Below, piece after piece: positions 33,045 to 42,688 of a DNA stretch of 45,513 bases (position 1 is the first letter of the stretch; each line of letters opens with the position of its first letter). The DNA is taken from contig JALGUR010000011.1 in assembly GCA_029820565.1 (NCBI GenBank), positions 1 through 45,513 of the forward strand, in the 5' to 3' direction. A program made the translations under genes and the position numbers. This DNA is from Candidatus Zipacnadia bacterium (lineage in GTDB: Bacteria; Armatimonadota; Zipacnadia; Zipacnadales; Zipacnadaceae). Under the pieces are notes generated by a model. It worked only from the letters and a program-made list of their open reading frames with translations, searched no databases and was not told where the DNA came from.

Positions 33045-33643
33045 TCTATTTCTTCTCCCACCTGATATCGGACAAATCGCCGTATCACTATTTTCTCACC
33101 ACATTGAGCCACCAGGTCATTGAGCAAATCGTGGATAGTGATGGTATCGTCGCGGATATAGGGCTGAGCCAGTAAGCACTGCTGAGCATAGAACTTCTTC
33201 AAGCGTCCTTCTACCATCTTCTCTATAATATGCTCGGGCTTGCCTTCGGCCCGGGCCTGCTCGGTAAGGATTTCGCGCTCCTTAGCCAGTGCCGCTTCGG
33301 GCACATCTTCGGGAGCGACCCACTGTGGCTGTAGAGCCGCCACTTGCATCGCCACATTCTTGGCGAACTCTTGGAACTCCGCAGTGCGGGCCACAAAATC
33401 AGTCTCACAATTGACTTCCAACAGCACACCAATCTGGTCGCCGCCGTGGACATAACTGGTTACTATCCCCTCGCGAGCTGCCTTCACCTCCCGCCTGGCG
33501 GCAACCCGGATTCCCTGTTTACGCAGAATAGCCACTGCCTCCTGAATATCTCCGTCAGCCTCATCCAGCGCGGACTTGCAGTCCATAATGCCCGCACCAG
33601 TCTGCTGCCGAAGTTTCTTGACGTCTTCGGTCGAAACTGCCAT
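33041..33643 (-). CDS. tsf: Elongation factor Ts
   Basis: A 200-residue factor that recharges EF-Tu with GTP. The N-terminal [20 protein letters not shown] and VTSYVHGG motifs are present. It is a short form: E. coli Ts has ~283 residues, and this one carries one core repeat like the compact versions in some thermophiles. AGGAGG eight bases upstream of 33643 fixes the start; an in-frame leader to 33682 is not expected. Confidence 0.96.
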   Translation of the reverse strand: MAVSTEDVKKLRQQTGAGIMDCKSALDEADGDIQEAVAILRKQGIRVAARREVKAAREGIVTSYVHGGDQIGVLLEVNCETDFVARTAEFQEFAKNVAMQVAALQPQWVAPEDVPEAALAKEREILTEQARAEGKPEHIIEKMVEGRLKKFYAQQCLLAQPYIRDDTITIHDLLNDLVAQCGEKIVIRRFVRYQVGEEID

Positions 33644-33701
33644 TAAATTATCCTCCTGTATATCTATTAAATTAACCAGCAATCTGCAACGTGCTGGTAG
33701 T

Positions 33702-34541
33702 CTATTCTCCTTCTAATCCCTCCTCGGCCATATGCTCTTCCTCAACAAACAACTCATCAACATCCACAAATATTTCCTCAGGCTCATAGGGTAGCACTTC
33801 TTCGACTTCTTCGGCGGCTTGAGCCGCCAGCACCTGTTCCTCGGCGACAATTGCCTCAAACTCGTGGCGGCCTTCGATGACCGCATCAGCCGTCTTAGTC
33901 GTTATGAGGCGGATGGCCCGAATCGCATCGTCGTTGCCCGGAATAATATAGTCAATCAAGTCGGGATCGCAATTGGTATCCACGATAGCCACTACCGGAA
34001 TACCGAGTTTGCTGGCCTCGGCTACCGCGATTTCCTCGCGCTTTACATCTACGACGTAGACGGCCTGAGGTGCAGCAGTCATCCGGCGAATGCCACTCAG
34101 GTTAGTTAGCAACTTTTCCTTCTCGCGTTGCAGTGCAAGTACTTCCTTTTTAGGAAGCCGAGCCCACTGGCCGCTTTCTTCGTCACGCTCCAGTTCCTCC
34201 AGATAGTCAACGCGGCTGCGGATAGTCTCAAAGTTGGTCAGCATCCCTCCTAACCATCGTTGATTGACGTAAGGCATCCCGCAACGGTCGGCCTGCTCTT
34301 GAATGGTATCCTGGCCTTGCCTTTTGGTGCCTACGAATAGCACTGTGCCACCTTCAGCTGCTGTCTGGCGGACAAATTCATAGGCTTCATCCAGCATTCT
34401 TATGGTCTGATGCAGATCAATGATGTAGATCTCATTGCGGGCATGGTAAATATACTGGCGCATTTTGGGATTCCAGCGCCGGGTCTGGTGGCCGAAGTGC
34501 ACCCCAGCCTCCAATAAATCTTTCATCGTTACGATACTCAC
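33702..34541 (-). CDS. rpsB: Ribosomal protein S2 with acidic C-terminal tail
   Basis: A 279-residue S2 protein. [20 protein letters not shown] opens the conserved core, followed by KRQGQ, the WLGGMLTN motif and [12 protein letters not shown]. The core ends near residue 225; the remaining ~50 residues are Glu/Asp rich ([20 protein letters not shown]). A GTG at 34541 has GGAGG seven bases upstream; the ATG at MKDLLEAG is an alternative. It heads the operon. Confidence 0.96.
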   Translation of the reverse strand: MSIVTMKDLLEAGVHFGHQTRRWNPKMRQYIYHARNEIYIIDLHQTIRMLDEAYEFVRQTAAEGGTVLFVGTKRQGQDTIQEQADRCGMPYVNQRWLGGMLTNFETIRSRVDYLEELERDEESGQWARLPKKEVLALQREKEKLLTNLSGIRRMTAAPQAVYVVDVKREEIAVAEASKLGIPVVAIVDTNCDPDLIDYIIPGNDDAIRAIRLITTKTADAVIEGRHEFEAIVAEEQVLAAQAAEEVEEVLPYEPEEIFVDVDELFVEEEHMAEEGLEGE

Positions 34542-34595
34542 AACTTTGCCTCCACTCTTGACGTCTCGCTGTAAATTAGTAGGCAGTCTGAGCAC

Positions 34596-34771
34596 GGGTC
34601 CGCTGCTAATGGCCCCGGCCCGGCCACCTTAACACATATCTTATATCATAGATTAGCACAAAAACACGGCCTCGTCAACCCGCAGCCCCAGGCCGCTGTA
34701 GCCGCTTGTTGCACAGTCCACAGAGTTATGCGAGATGCACCGGAGCACACTTACCGGCAGAGCCGGGGTGG
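34596..34771. other. Leader region of rpsB operon and 3' flank of Gfo gene
   Basis: No gene. On the minus strand a promoter is at 34650-34678 and about 100 bases of leader follow before the rpsB start. I see no clear S2-type leader structure, but did not fold it. Confidence 0.4.
34650..34678 (-). promoter_or_regulatory. rpsB operon promoter (TTGACG-17-TAATCT)
   Basis: On the minus strand TTGACG (34678-34673), a 17-base spacer and TAATCT (34655-34650), with a TG-C extension before the -10. It lies 110 bases upstream of the rpsB GTG. Confidence 0.6.
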
Positions 34772-35743
34772 CTACATTTCGCCTACCCGTACTGGCTGGC
34801 CCGTAGAGGCCGACTTATTAGCAGCCAGAGTGATGGCGAGCGTCTTTACTGCGTCGGCATAATCGGACCGAATCAGGCTCTGATTATTGGTCTGGACGGC
34901 CCGCACAAATACCTCGCTTATCTTGGCGTGGTCGGGAGACGTAAAGGTCTCAGTTCGCCCCCCGGCGCTGTCTCGGATCACCAATGATTGGCTGTCAATT
35001 TCCACCCAGGTGCCTTTGAGGGCCAGATGGATACCTACTTGCTCTGCTGGCGCCACACAGCAGGAATTGCAGATGGAACCGACGGCCCCACTGGCAAATT
35101 TGAGGGCTACCGCGCCTACGTCAGGCACATCTATATTCTCCACATCTCCCATACAGCGCAGGGCAAAACTTGAATAGACGGTATCTACTTCGCCAGCAAA
35201 GTACCGAGCCAGGTCTACTATGTGGGTCGTCTGCTCTACTAACTGGCCGCCTGACTGGTCCATAACCCGCCACCACGCTACTGTGGGAAATCCTCCCAGC
35301 CAATATCCCATAACCATGGCAACGTCATCGGGGGCAAACTGCTCCTTTACCCTCTGCACTGGCACTGAGTAGCGCCAGTGGTAACCCACACAGTTTATCA
35401 TGCCACTATCGGCAATAGCTGCCTCAATTTCTCTGGCTTTATCCATACTGAGCGCCACAGGCTTTTCCACAAACATAGCCACACCGGCCTGGGCGGCGAG
35501 GATTTCGTGGTCTTCGTGAGCATACGGCGGAATACAAATGCAGACCGCATCCAGGTCAGCACTTTCATACATTGAGCGGTGATCTTCATACACCTTGCCC
35601 TCATATTCCTGGGCCGCTGCCTCAGCCTTCTCACTAACTATATCAGTAAAAGCAGTCAGTTCGACGCCCGCCAATCCCGCCAGGTTGCCCATATGCATAT
35701 TGGCTATCCCACCACATCCCACAAAGCCTATACGAATTGACAT
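34772..35743 (-). CDS. Gfo/Idh/MocA family dehydrogenase
   Basis: A 323-residue NAD(P)-dependent oxidoreductase with the nucleotide-binding GFVGCGGIA at residues 6-14 and the E-K-P signature at 93-95 (MFVEKPVALSM). It is the second of two in this window and not closely similar to the one at 4464. AAAGGAGA precedes the ATG. It lies with an acetyltransferase and a sugar isomerase on the same strand and may act on the same sugar. Confidence 0.92.
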   Translation of the reverse strand: MSIRIGFVGCGGIANMHMGNLAGLAGVELTAFTDIVSEKAEAAAQEYEGKVYEDHRSMYESADLDAVCICIPPYAHEDHEILAAQAGVAMFVEKPVALSMDKAREIEAAIADSGMINCVGYHWRYSVPVQRVKEQFAPDDVAMVMGYWLGGFPTVAWWRVMDQSGGQLVEQTTHIVDLARYFAGEVDTVYSSFALRCMGDVENIDVPDVGAVALKFASGAVGSICNSCCVAPAEQVGIHLALKGTWVEIDSQSLVIRDSAGGRTETFTSPDHAKISEVFVRAVQTNNQSLIRSDYADAVKTLAITLAANKSASTGQPVRVGEM

Positions 35744-35824
35744 AATTATTCTCCTTTCCGGATTATCAGAGTCTGGTTAGGATGAACAACTACAGCAGGG
35801 GGAGCCCCAGCAGAGTTTGTCGGC

Positions 35825-36325
35825 TCAATCTTCTTGTAGTTGCATTTGATAATAGCACATCAGGCCAGGTGGGCCTCCCTCGGAATCTGGCTCGTGCACC
35901 TGCTTGGCAAGGCCAAAGCCAGCCTTCTCATACACCCAACAAGCGGCCGGGACGTGAATAGTGCGCAGCGTGACTTGCCGCGCCCCCAATTGCCTGAGTT
36001 CCTCTACCACGGACCTGACCAGTTCGCTGCTAATACCACGGTTGCGATATTCAGGCAACACCGCATTGTTCTCAATACAGCCAGTTTGTTGTTCAGAGTC
36101 GTATTCCAGGGTGGCAAAGCCCACAATCTGATCATCTTCTATTGCGACGTAGACCCAATCCGGATGCTGGCGGCAGTACTGACGGGCTTCTTCCCGGCGC
36201 TTGTGCTGCAACTCTTCATCCTGGGCCATGTTATGCGCCTCACCCCAGCCGCTATTTGTAAAGGCCTGCACGTCCACCTCCCCGACTCGCTCAGCATCTT
36301 CAGCCGTAGATTTTCTGATTAGCAT
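35825..36325 (-). CDS. GNAT family N-acetyltransferase
   Basis: A 166-residue acetyltransferase. The acetyl-CoA pyrophosphate loop is RNRGIS at 94-99 in VLPEYRNRGISSELV, with the usual C-terminal GARQVTLR and a Y-x-x-AGF stretch (VYEKAGF). The substrate is unknown. A GGGGGAT stretch lies upstream of the ATG. Confidence 0.88.
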   Translation of the reverse strand: MLIRKSTAEDAERVGEVDVQAFTNSGWGEAHNMAQDEELQHKRREEARQYCRQHPDWVYVAIEDDQIVGFATLEYDSEQQTGCIENNAVLPEYRNRGISSELVRSVVEELRQLGARQVTLRTIHVPAACWVYEKAGFGLAKQVHEPDSEGGPPGLMCYYQMQLQED

Positions 36326-36351
36326 AAGAGTTATCCCCCTATGGGGCTAAC

Positions 36352-37143
36352 TTACGGCATCTGGGCGCGCAGATACTCAGCGGCCTGGGGCAAGTCTACA
36401 TACGGGTCACCGAGCACACTGCATTCCAAAGCCATGTAATTATCAAATCCAATCTCGGCCAGCGCCTGGAAGCCGGGCTTGAAATCAGTGTGGCCATAGC
36501 CGGGTAACCATCTGATAGAGTCAGCCAGGTGGATATGGGCGATATAGTCGCCCGCCGCCCGGATGCTCTCCGCGATATGAGGCTCTTCAATGTTCATATG
36601 GAAAAAATCAGCCATAATCTTTATGCCGGGGGGATCGCCCGCGGCCTGAATAATCTCTACACCCTGCTCCAGACGATTGATCAGATGGGTCTCATAGCGG
36701 TTGAGGGGCTCAAGTAAGGCCAGAGTATTGTGAGCCGCCGCCGTTTCGGCTAATATCTTAATCACCTCGGTTAGCAATCGCTTCTCCAGTTCTATCTTGT
36801 CAGCGTAGGGCGACAAATCGGGCAACCGTGGCGGACCAAACAGAGGTACAAATATCATACCCACCGCTCCAATTTGGCCGGCTGCGGCTAAGATTTTTTG
36901 GGAGTCATCCAGGGCTATTTGTCGCTCTTCGGGATCCGGGTCCAGAAAGCAGCCGCGGTAGCCGGCGCAAATGGTACTGGGCTTAACCGATGAATTCGCA
37001 CAGGCCTGGTTGATCTCATCAACTCTTTCCCAAAACTGCCCGCCGACGAACTCGATGCCCGCATAGCCCCAACTTTGCAGATTTGATAGTTTCTCTCCCA
37101 GCGAGTCTCCCGGGACCTGATTTTCCTGACAAGCAAGTTTCAT
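36352..37143 (-). CDS. TIM-barrel sugar phosphate isomerase/epimerase
   Basis: A 263-residue xylose-isomerase-like TIM barrel. Candidate metal ligands: E145 (LLEPLNRYE, as in hydroxypyruvate/tagatose-type epimerases), D179 and H182 (MADFFHMNIEE), H203/H205 (IAHIHLAD) and E240 (ALECSVLG). The start MKLACQENQV at 37143 has an AGG 10-11 bases upstream. It is separated by 27 bp from the acetyltransferase gene. The fold family includes D-psicose and D-tagatose 3-epimerases. Confidence 0.9.
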   Translation of the reverse strand: MKLACQENQVPGDSLGEKLSNLQSWGYAGIEFVGGQFWERVDEINQACANSSVKPSTICAGYRGCFLDPDPEERQIALDDSQKILAAAGQIGAVGMIFVPLFGPPRLPDLSPYADKIELEKRLLTEVIKILAETAAAHNTLALLEPLNRYETHLINRLEQGVEIIQAAGDPPGIKIMADFFHMNIEEPHIAESIRAAGDYIAHIHLADSIRWLPGYGHTDFKPGFQALAEIGFDNYMALECSVLGDPYVDLPQAAEYLRAQMP

Positions 37144-37267
37144 AATTGTGAGCCTGTCTTTCGTAAGGTGCAATAGACATTCTATTGTTGGGTATTACCA
37201 AGCCCGGACCTTCTGCTCTCACCTTTCTCGCCCTTGTCCAACTGGAGCGGATAGGTTGATTACAAGG

Positions 37268-37516
37268 TCATTCGGTAGCCGACGGCTCAGCACTTTCACC
37301 CGTTGCTGGCGCTTCCGCTTCAGTCTCGGTCTCCTCGCCTGAGCCTTCCTCTGCTTCCTCCGCTGTCTCCTTCTCTGGTTTCGGAGGCCGTATCACTCCT
37401 CCAGTGCTCGCTACTTGCGGCGTGGCCTGTACCACCAGAAAATATAGGGCTACCACAATAGCCACTATAAGTATCAGCACCACAACTACCACGGCTGGAC
37501 TAATGCGTTGGTCCAT
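37268..37516 (-). CDS. Small single-pass membrane protein with acidic tail
   Basis: An 82-residue protein with one membrane segment (about residues 8-29, Val/Ile rich) and a Glu/Ala/Pro/Thr-rich tail beyond residue 45. The N-terminus MDQR is short, so the tail is probably on the outer side. AGGGAGA precedes the ATG. No family is recognised. Confidence 0.75.
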   Translation of the reverse strand: MDQRISPAVVVVVLILIVAIVVALYFLVVQATPQVASTGGVIRPPKPEKETAEEAEEGSGEETETEAEAPATGESAEPSATE

Positions 37517-37758
37517 ATGTGTCTCTCCCTTGAGTCAGGTGGCAGACTTGCCCCCGGCGTCTGCCCCATTTATAGGACGGAGTATTGCTGATTTCTTTAC
37601 TGGGAGCGGAATTCCTCCTTCGCCTAATACTTTGTTAATAGAATGGGGTACAGGGTGAAATGAGTCTGATCTATTCGCTGGGCAGAACGGACAGGCAGGA
37701 ATTAAGTTGCGGCTGACGAATAAGTGATGTAGTGATTGAGGCAGAGGAGGTGGTAGTT
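37517..37758. other. Divergent promoter region
   Basis: Separates the small membrane protein (-) from the isoaspartate methyltransferase (+). I find no convincing -35/-10 pair on either strand. GAGGAGG at about 37744-37750 is the ribosome site of the downstream gene. Confidence 0.4.
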
Positions 37759-38508
37759 ATGACGTGGCGGCGCGTGGGTATATTGGCAGTTGCCGTGCTG
37801 GCGGTGGGAGTTCTGGTCTTCATAGTCTTTTCGAGTAGCAATGCCACCGAGCAGCACGCCCAACCGCCTAATTACCGTCAGATGCGTCTGGCTATGGTCC
37901 AGGCCCTGGTTCAGGCCGACATTCTCCACTCAGATTCAGTCATCAAGGCAATGAAGGCTACCCGACGGCACCTGTTCGTGCCGGTCGAGATGCGTCCTTA
38001 TGCCTACTTGGATACCCCTTTGCCCATTGGAGAGGGTCAGACCATCTCCGCTCCCTCCATCGTCGCCAAGATGACTGAGTTGCTTGAGCCTGACAAGGAT
38101 GATGTGGTCCTGGAGGTAGGCACCGGCTCGGGCTATCAGGCCGCGGTTTTCGCCAGACTGGTCAAGCATGTCTATACCATCGAAATCTTAGAGGCTCTGG
38201 CTACGAGTGCCGCCGAGCAGCTATCCCGATTGCACTACGAGAAGATTACTGTCAAATGCGGGGACGGCTATAAAGGCTGGCCCGAGCATGCCCCCTTTGA
38301 TGGCATCATCGTCACCTGCGCCCCCGAGGAAATTCCTCAACCCCTAATAGAACAACTCAAAGAAGGCGGGCGAATGGTCATTCCGGTGGGGCCCGAGAGC
38401 GGCATCCAGTATCTGTACCTGTTAGAAAAGAAGGAAGGTGCCATCAAACGGACCACCATCTGGCCGGTACGGTTTGTTCCTATGACTGGCCAGGCCCAGC
38501 AGCAGTGA
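37759..38508 (+). CDS. pcm: Membrane-anchored protein-L-isoaspartate O-methyltransferase
   Basis: A 249-residue methyltransferase that repairs isoaspartyl residues using S-adenosylmethionine. The family motifs GEGQTISAP (91-99) and the SAM-binding LEVGTGSGY (118-126) are present. Residues 7-24 are a hydrophobic helix (signal or anchor), unusual for an enzyme that is cytoplasmic in most bacteria; the start at 37759 is supported by GAGGAGG about 8 bases upstream. A longer reading from 37732 adds only nine residues and does not remove the helix. Confidence 0.9.
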   Translation: MTWRRVGILAVAVLAVGVLVFIVFSSSNATEQHAQPPNYRQMRLAMVQALVQADILHSDSVIKAMKATRRHLFVPVEMRPYAYLDTPLPIGEGQTISAPSIVAKMTELLEPDKDDVVLEVGTGSGYQAAVFARLVKHVYTIEILEALATSAAEQLSRLHYEKITVKCGDGYKGWPEHAPFDGIIVTCAPEEIPQPLIEQLKEGGRMVIPVGPESGIQYLYLLEKKEGAIKRTTIWPVRFVPMTGQAQQQ

Positions 38509-38513
38509 CGGAT

Positions 38514-38541
38514 AGTGGGCAGTAGACAGTGGGCAGTGGAC
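38514..38541 (+). repeat. Tandem 14-bp repeat
   Basis: Two adjacent 14-base units, AGTGGGCAGTAGAC and AGTGGGCAGTGGAC, differ by one base. They lie between pcm and the pectate-lyase-fold gene. Confidence 0.8.
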
Positions 38542-38652
38542 AGCAACGGCGGAAACATATTAGCAGGCGCAACCTTCAACACCATCAACGTTGCCAAGAC
38601 CATTCCTTTGTGCAGTACTTCTCGTCTCATGGAGTGTTCGTGTGTAATCTCG

Positions 38653-40299
38653 CTACTCTCCGACGCTCACAAGCGGCTTCCACGCGGCCTTTGACCCACA
38701 GCCGCTCTCGGTGCAGATCCACTTGTAGGTTTGGCCAGGCGTCGGCGTCTTCAGACGGTAGACGTCGCCGACTAGCCCATGCGTTTTGTCCGTAGGCGGT
38801 TTCTCTCCTAAGACGATCCGCCCCCCGAGGTATCGGTTCCGGGTAAGGCCATACCTCGTCTCGATGATATTCACCGCTTGGTCGACAAGAACATTATGGT
38901 GGGTGAACTGGTTGTTCGGGCCGTGGGTCGGGATGACCGCATAGACCTTCGACTTCTCAATCCGCACATTGTCGATAAGTGCGTTGATCACCCACTTGGC
39001 GGCCGAGCCCAGATACATTGCCGTTTCAGCCTGGATGTCGACATCGCGTAGGGTCACCGTTCCGCCCTGACGAATGAAGGCACCATAATCGAAGTCCGCT
39101 GGGATGCTGCCGCCCGCGACGAGCAGCCGATTATTTCGTTCCGGCCGATCGGCCTCGCAGTAAAGAGCATAAGTGGTGTCATTATCCGCAATGCCGGAAC
39201 CGATCTCGAAGTCGCAGTCAATGAGCTTAAGCGACTGATCCCTGGCTTGGCCGCTGGCGACATTCCAGTAAACGTGGATGGCCGCCCATCGTTGCGACTG
39301 CGCGCCCGATTGGCCGTCGATCAGGAACTTGCAGTCCTTGAACGTCACGTCGCCCGGGTAAACGATACGGTTGCTGTAGGCCGAGTAGGGGCCGACCCCA
39401 AATACGGAATTGGTGATCCGCACGGTGGCGTCGCGAGCATAGAGGTGAAACGGGGCGCGGGCGATGATGTTAGTACCCACCACGATGGAGCCGTCCCTGA
39501 CGCCGAGGTCAAAGTCGCCGTTCGGTAGCATCAGCCCGTTGATCGAAAGCTCGATTCTGTAAGTGTCGCCGAAACCAGCTCCGTCCACCTCAACATCAAT
39601 GCCGGTGGGATGATCCTCGCCCTGCGCCGTGAAATTGGTGACCTGGACGCGCGCGTAGCCGCCGGTGACGGTCAGACCGCCCCGGAAGCAGTCCCGCGCC
39701 GTGCAGTTAACGATCTGCGCGTCCACATTCCTGTAAAGGGAGATGGCGTCCGCAACGCAGTCCTGAAAGCAACAGTTCAAAATCCGCACCTGGAGCCGCC
39801 CCGCCCGCTTAGGGTCCGCGCATAGAAAAAGCACGTGCGCTTGTTCGAGCTGATACTTCCGGTACTCGCCCTGTTCGGAGCGGTTCCCGTCGAAAGTCAG
39901 GCCCTCAATTGTCAGCGGCGGGGAGTCTTGGTCGCCCGAGTAAAGATACCCGCGTTTGGAGCTGTCGAAGGTGCGTGTCCATTTGCCTTGCTTCGGCGGC
40001 CGCTTGATGGTAGCCCCATAACCGAGGTAGTGCACGCCGGGGCGAAGGCCGACCGATGTGACGATATAGGTGCCCGGCGGGAAGAGCAGCGTGCCGCCAG
40101 TCGTTCCCGCGGCATCTACCGCTGCCTGAATCACGTCCGTGTCGTCGGTAACGCCGTCGCCCCGGGCCCCGAAGTCCCACACATTGTAACTTGGAGGCAC
40201 TATCCTCTCGGCAGGAGCCATCGCTGCAAGACCCGCTGTCAATACAACTCCGCCCAATAACGTAGTCCACATCCCTACAGCACAAATGGTTCGAAGCAT
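38653..40299 (-). CDS. Secreted pectate-lyase-fold (right-handed beta-helix) protein
   Basis: A 548-residue exported protein. A signal peptide spans about residues 1-30. The family-start motif VWDFGARGDGVTDDTDVIQ is at 40-58 and the rest is beta-helix-type repeats (I-x-N-C, V-x-D-C patterns). The C-terminus (GDVYRLKTPTPGQTYKWICT) resembles a short binding module of such proteins. These cleave or bind polysaccharides, or serve as tail spikes. The start at 40299 (MLRTICAV) is chosen over a GTG at 40314. Its codons seem richer in G/C at third positions than neighbouring genes by eye, suggesting transfer. Confidence 0.85.
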   Translation of the reverse strand: MLRTICAVGMWTTLLGGVVLTAGLAAMAPAERIVPPSYNVWDFGARGDGVTDDTDVIQAAVDAAGTTGGTLLFPPGTYIVTSVGLRPGVHYLGYGATIKRPPKQGKWTRTFDSSKRGYLYSGDQDSPPLTIEGLTFDGNRSEQGEYRKYQLEQAHVLFLCADPKRAGRLQVRILNCCFQDCVADAISLYRNVDAQIVNCTARDCFRGGLTVTGGYARVQVTNFTAQGEDHPTGIDVEVDGAGFGDTYRIELSINGLMLPNGDFDLGVRDGSIVVGTNIIARAPFHLYARDATVRITNSVFGVGPYSAYSNRIVYPGDVTFKDCKFLIDGQSGAQSQRWAAIHVYWNVASGQARDQSLKLIDCDFEIGSGIADNDTTYALYCEADRPERNNRLLVAGGSIPADFDYGAFIRQGGTVTLRDVDIQAETAMYLGSAAKWVINALIDNVRIEKSKVYAVIPTHGPNNQFTHHNVLVDQAVNIIETRYGLTRNRYLGGRIVLGEKPPTDKTHGLVGDVYRLKTPTPGQTYKWICTESGCGSKAAWKPLVSVGE

Positions 40300-40672
40300 T
40301 GCTTCCGTAATCACCCGTATGGTTTATTGCTACTGCCAATATTCTCCGTGTGATGGAGCAATTCCTCTCCTTCTCAGGCATCTCTCTGTAAAGCGTGAGT
40401 TTGGAGCCCTCTTGACGGTCATATTAGCCCGAATTAGGTAACGTGGGGGGCTTGTGGGCAGACAGCAGAGACACTACTCCCTCGGCCCAGCACGGTCACG
40501 CTTCATCGTCCACTGTCATCCTGGGCCAGCCGGTTCGCGCCGTTCGTGTGAGGATAACCGGCCAGCCGACTGTACACTCATTGGCTCAACAGGGGGCCTA
40601 AGTGGTGCCGGATGTTGCCCCGGGTTCGCAGGGCCAGAAACACGTTGGTGGGGGTTGGTTTCCCGCTCAGAC
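40300..40672. other. Intergenic region upstream of pectate-lyase-fold gene
   Basis: No gene recognised. It holds the promoter region for the beta-helix gene and the 3' flank of the ATPase gene; I find no confident promoter or terminator. An open frame (40516-40836, minus) overlapping the ATPase gene end shows no family features. Confidence 0.4.
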
Positions 40673-42688
40673 CTAATCACCCTCGTTTGTTGTGGACGGC
40701 AGGTCGCGGCCAGGCAGTTCAATAACGCGGTCAGCGTAGGGGTCACATTCATCTGAGCAAGTAAAGAGCAGAATCTGGCGGCGTTGGGCCACGTCTTGAA
40801 GGAGTTGGGCGGTAGCACCGCGCCGCTGGTCGTCAAAGTTGACCAGGGGGTCGTCCAGCAGCAGCGGCGGGCCTTGATCCGGCCACAACACTTCGGTCAG
40901 GGCGAGGCGAGCGGCCAAGTAAAGTTGCTCAGTGGTAGCACAACTTAAATCGCCTTCCCCAGCCTCCTGACCTTTTTGTGGAGAAAAAACCATCGGCTGG
41001 AAATCCTCATTGTCTACGCGAACCTGCTCATAGCGGCCTCCGGTCAATACCCCAAGTATCTGCGCCACTTGCTGCTCGACTGGGTCACTCAACCCCTCCA
41101 GAGTTTCGTGATAGGCTACCTCAAGCACTTCGCGAGTCAATTCATAAACCTCGCGGCGCTGCTGCAGTCGAGCCAGCCGCCGTTGGGCCTCACTCAGTTG
41201 TTCTTTGGTGCGCAGTTCCTCCTCAGCATCGTAAGGAGAGGTTTCAATAGTATTCTGAGCTCTAATCTGATCCTCCTTAAGTTGCCTCAAGCGCTCCTGG
41301 TCCTGCTGCAGTTCGTTTTGCAGTCTATCCATCTCCAATAAGTCTATATCAATATCGGCTATGTCGGGCGATTCAAGCTGCTTCTGGGTTGTAGCCCGTT
41401 CCATAGCCAGATTATCACACTGCTCACGCAGGTCGCCCAGTGTGTCCGACCTCAATTCCCGTCGCAGACCCTCTCGCTTAATCTCTACCTTGCCAGCGAG
41501 TTCCGCCCGGCGCTCAGCGGCGACCAGTTTCTCCTCGGCTTGCTCGCGCTGACCGGCCAGATGTGCGGGCGACTCACCAGATCGCATCAGAGCACCGACT
41601 ACTGCCAGCAACACACCGGCACCAGTGAGGAGCCACCACCACGGCCACCCGACAATACCGCCAACTCCACCAGCAATAGTTGCAGCCAAACCAGCAACTA
41701 TCATCTCCACCCGACGCCGACTCCTGTTCCGCGTGGTTTGCAGCAATTGATTAACGTCCCCCAGTTGCTGCTGAGCAGTCTTAATCTCGGCCAGCGCCTG
41801 CGAGACAGTGGGCGATGAATCTGATTCACCGGTTATTTGCTCAATCTCTTGTTGGAGTTTTTCGGCTTGCCTTACTCGCTCATTTGCCTCCTTCCACTGG
41901 TGGCTGAGGCGGTCAAGTTCCGTCTCCAGTTCGCGGCGCTGCTTCACCTTTGCTAACAATTGCTGGCGCTGGTTAGTGTCTGGCTCTAACTGCTCTATTT
42001 CCTTGTTACATTCCTCAAGCCGCGCGCGCGCCTGCTGTAGTCTGTCGCTCTCACGCTGCAACGCAGACAACTTGCTGTCCAATTGGTCAATCTGGTCCTG
42101 GACTATTCTCATTGGGCCGGGATTTACAGGCGCCGGCCGTGCCCAACCCCGCTGCAAATCCGCCAGTGCCTCCTCTAATCTCTCCAGCACCTCGGGCACA
42201 CTCACATTGATACCTGCTCCGGAGATGCTTTCCTGTAACATTTCCCCAAGTTGGTCACCCGCTTTAAGAGCAATAATCTGCTGCTGGCGAATCCCTGCCG
42301 TGCTTTCGTACACATCCTGAGAGCCGGTGCCCAGCAGTTGGCCCAATTTCTCTTGCACCTGGTTAGTCATTGTCCACTCTGTACCAGTCGAAACATTGCT
42401 CAACGATGTTTCGCGCTCGGCAAAATTCTTGGTCAGTACCCATTGCTCACCTTCGGCCTCAAACTGGACCGACAGTGTATACATCTGGGGGCTGGCCCAA
42501 CTTTGCCACCGCCGCAGTGAGGCGGCCCGGCTGGTTACCTTGTCAAACAACACAGTCAGCAAGGCGGCCTGGAGAGTAGATTTGCCCGCCTCGTTGGGTC
42601 CGCGGATGATGTTGAGTGCGGGGCTAAACTCGATCTCCTCGTCGGCCAGACAGCCGAAATTGCGCACACTCAGCGACCGGATAATCAT
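40673..42688 (-). CDS. YhaN/SbcC-like AAA ATPase with membrane hairpin
   Basis: A 671-residue SMC-like ATPase. Walker A GPNEAGKST is at 30-38 and the signature/D-loop end (LSCATTEQLYLAARLAL then LLLDDPLVNFDD) near the C-terminus, with two long coiled-coil arms between. Residues 329-368 contain two hydrophobic helices (AGLAATIAGGVGG and WWWLLTGAGVLLAVVG), a feature of YhaN-type rather than SbcC proteins, so it may attach to the membrane. Its ATG overlaps the stop of the preceding nuclease gene (ATGA), so they form a complex pair for DNA double-strand-end processing. Confidence 0.88.
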   Translation of the reverse strand: MIIRSLSVRNFGCLADEEIEFSPALNIIRGPNEAGKSTLQAALLTVLFDKVTSRAASLRRWQSWASPQMYTLSVQFEAEGEQWVLTKNFAERETSLSNVSTGTEWTMTNQVQEKLGQLLGTGSQDVYESTAGIRQQQIIALKAGDQLGEMLQESISGAGINVSVPEVLERLEEALADLQRGWARPAPVNPGPMRIVQDQIDQLDSKLSALQRESDRLQQARARLEECNKEIEQLEPDTNQRQQLLAKVKQRRELETELDRLSHQWKEANERVRQAEKLQQEIEQITGESDSSPTVSQALAEIKTAQQQLGDVNQLLQTTRNRSRRRVEMIVAGLAATIAGGVGGIVGWPWWWLLTGAGVLLAVVGALMRSGESPAHLAGQREQAEEKLVAAERRAELAGKVEIKREGLRRELRSDTLGDLREQCDNLAMERATTQKQLESPDIADIDIDLLEMDRLQNELQQDQERLRQLKEDQIRAQNTIETSPYDAEEELRTKEQLSEAQRRLARLQQRREVYELTREVLEVAYHETLEGLSDPVEQQVAQILGVLTGGRYEQVRVDNEDFQPMVFSPQKGQEAGEGDLSCATTEQLYLAARLALTEVLWPDQGPPLLLDDPLVNFDDQRRGATAQLLQDVAQRRQILLFTCSDECDPYADRVIELPGRDLPSTTNEGD

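Noticed and set aside
39905..40381. Frame opposite and overlapping the beta-helix gene
   Set aside because: Ser/Arg-rich translation with no motif, in another frame of a supported gene.
40600..40672. tRNA-like GGGTTCGCAGGG stretch
   Set aside because: No cloverleaf with acceptor and anticodon arms could be drawn; no tRNA found anywhere in the window.
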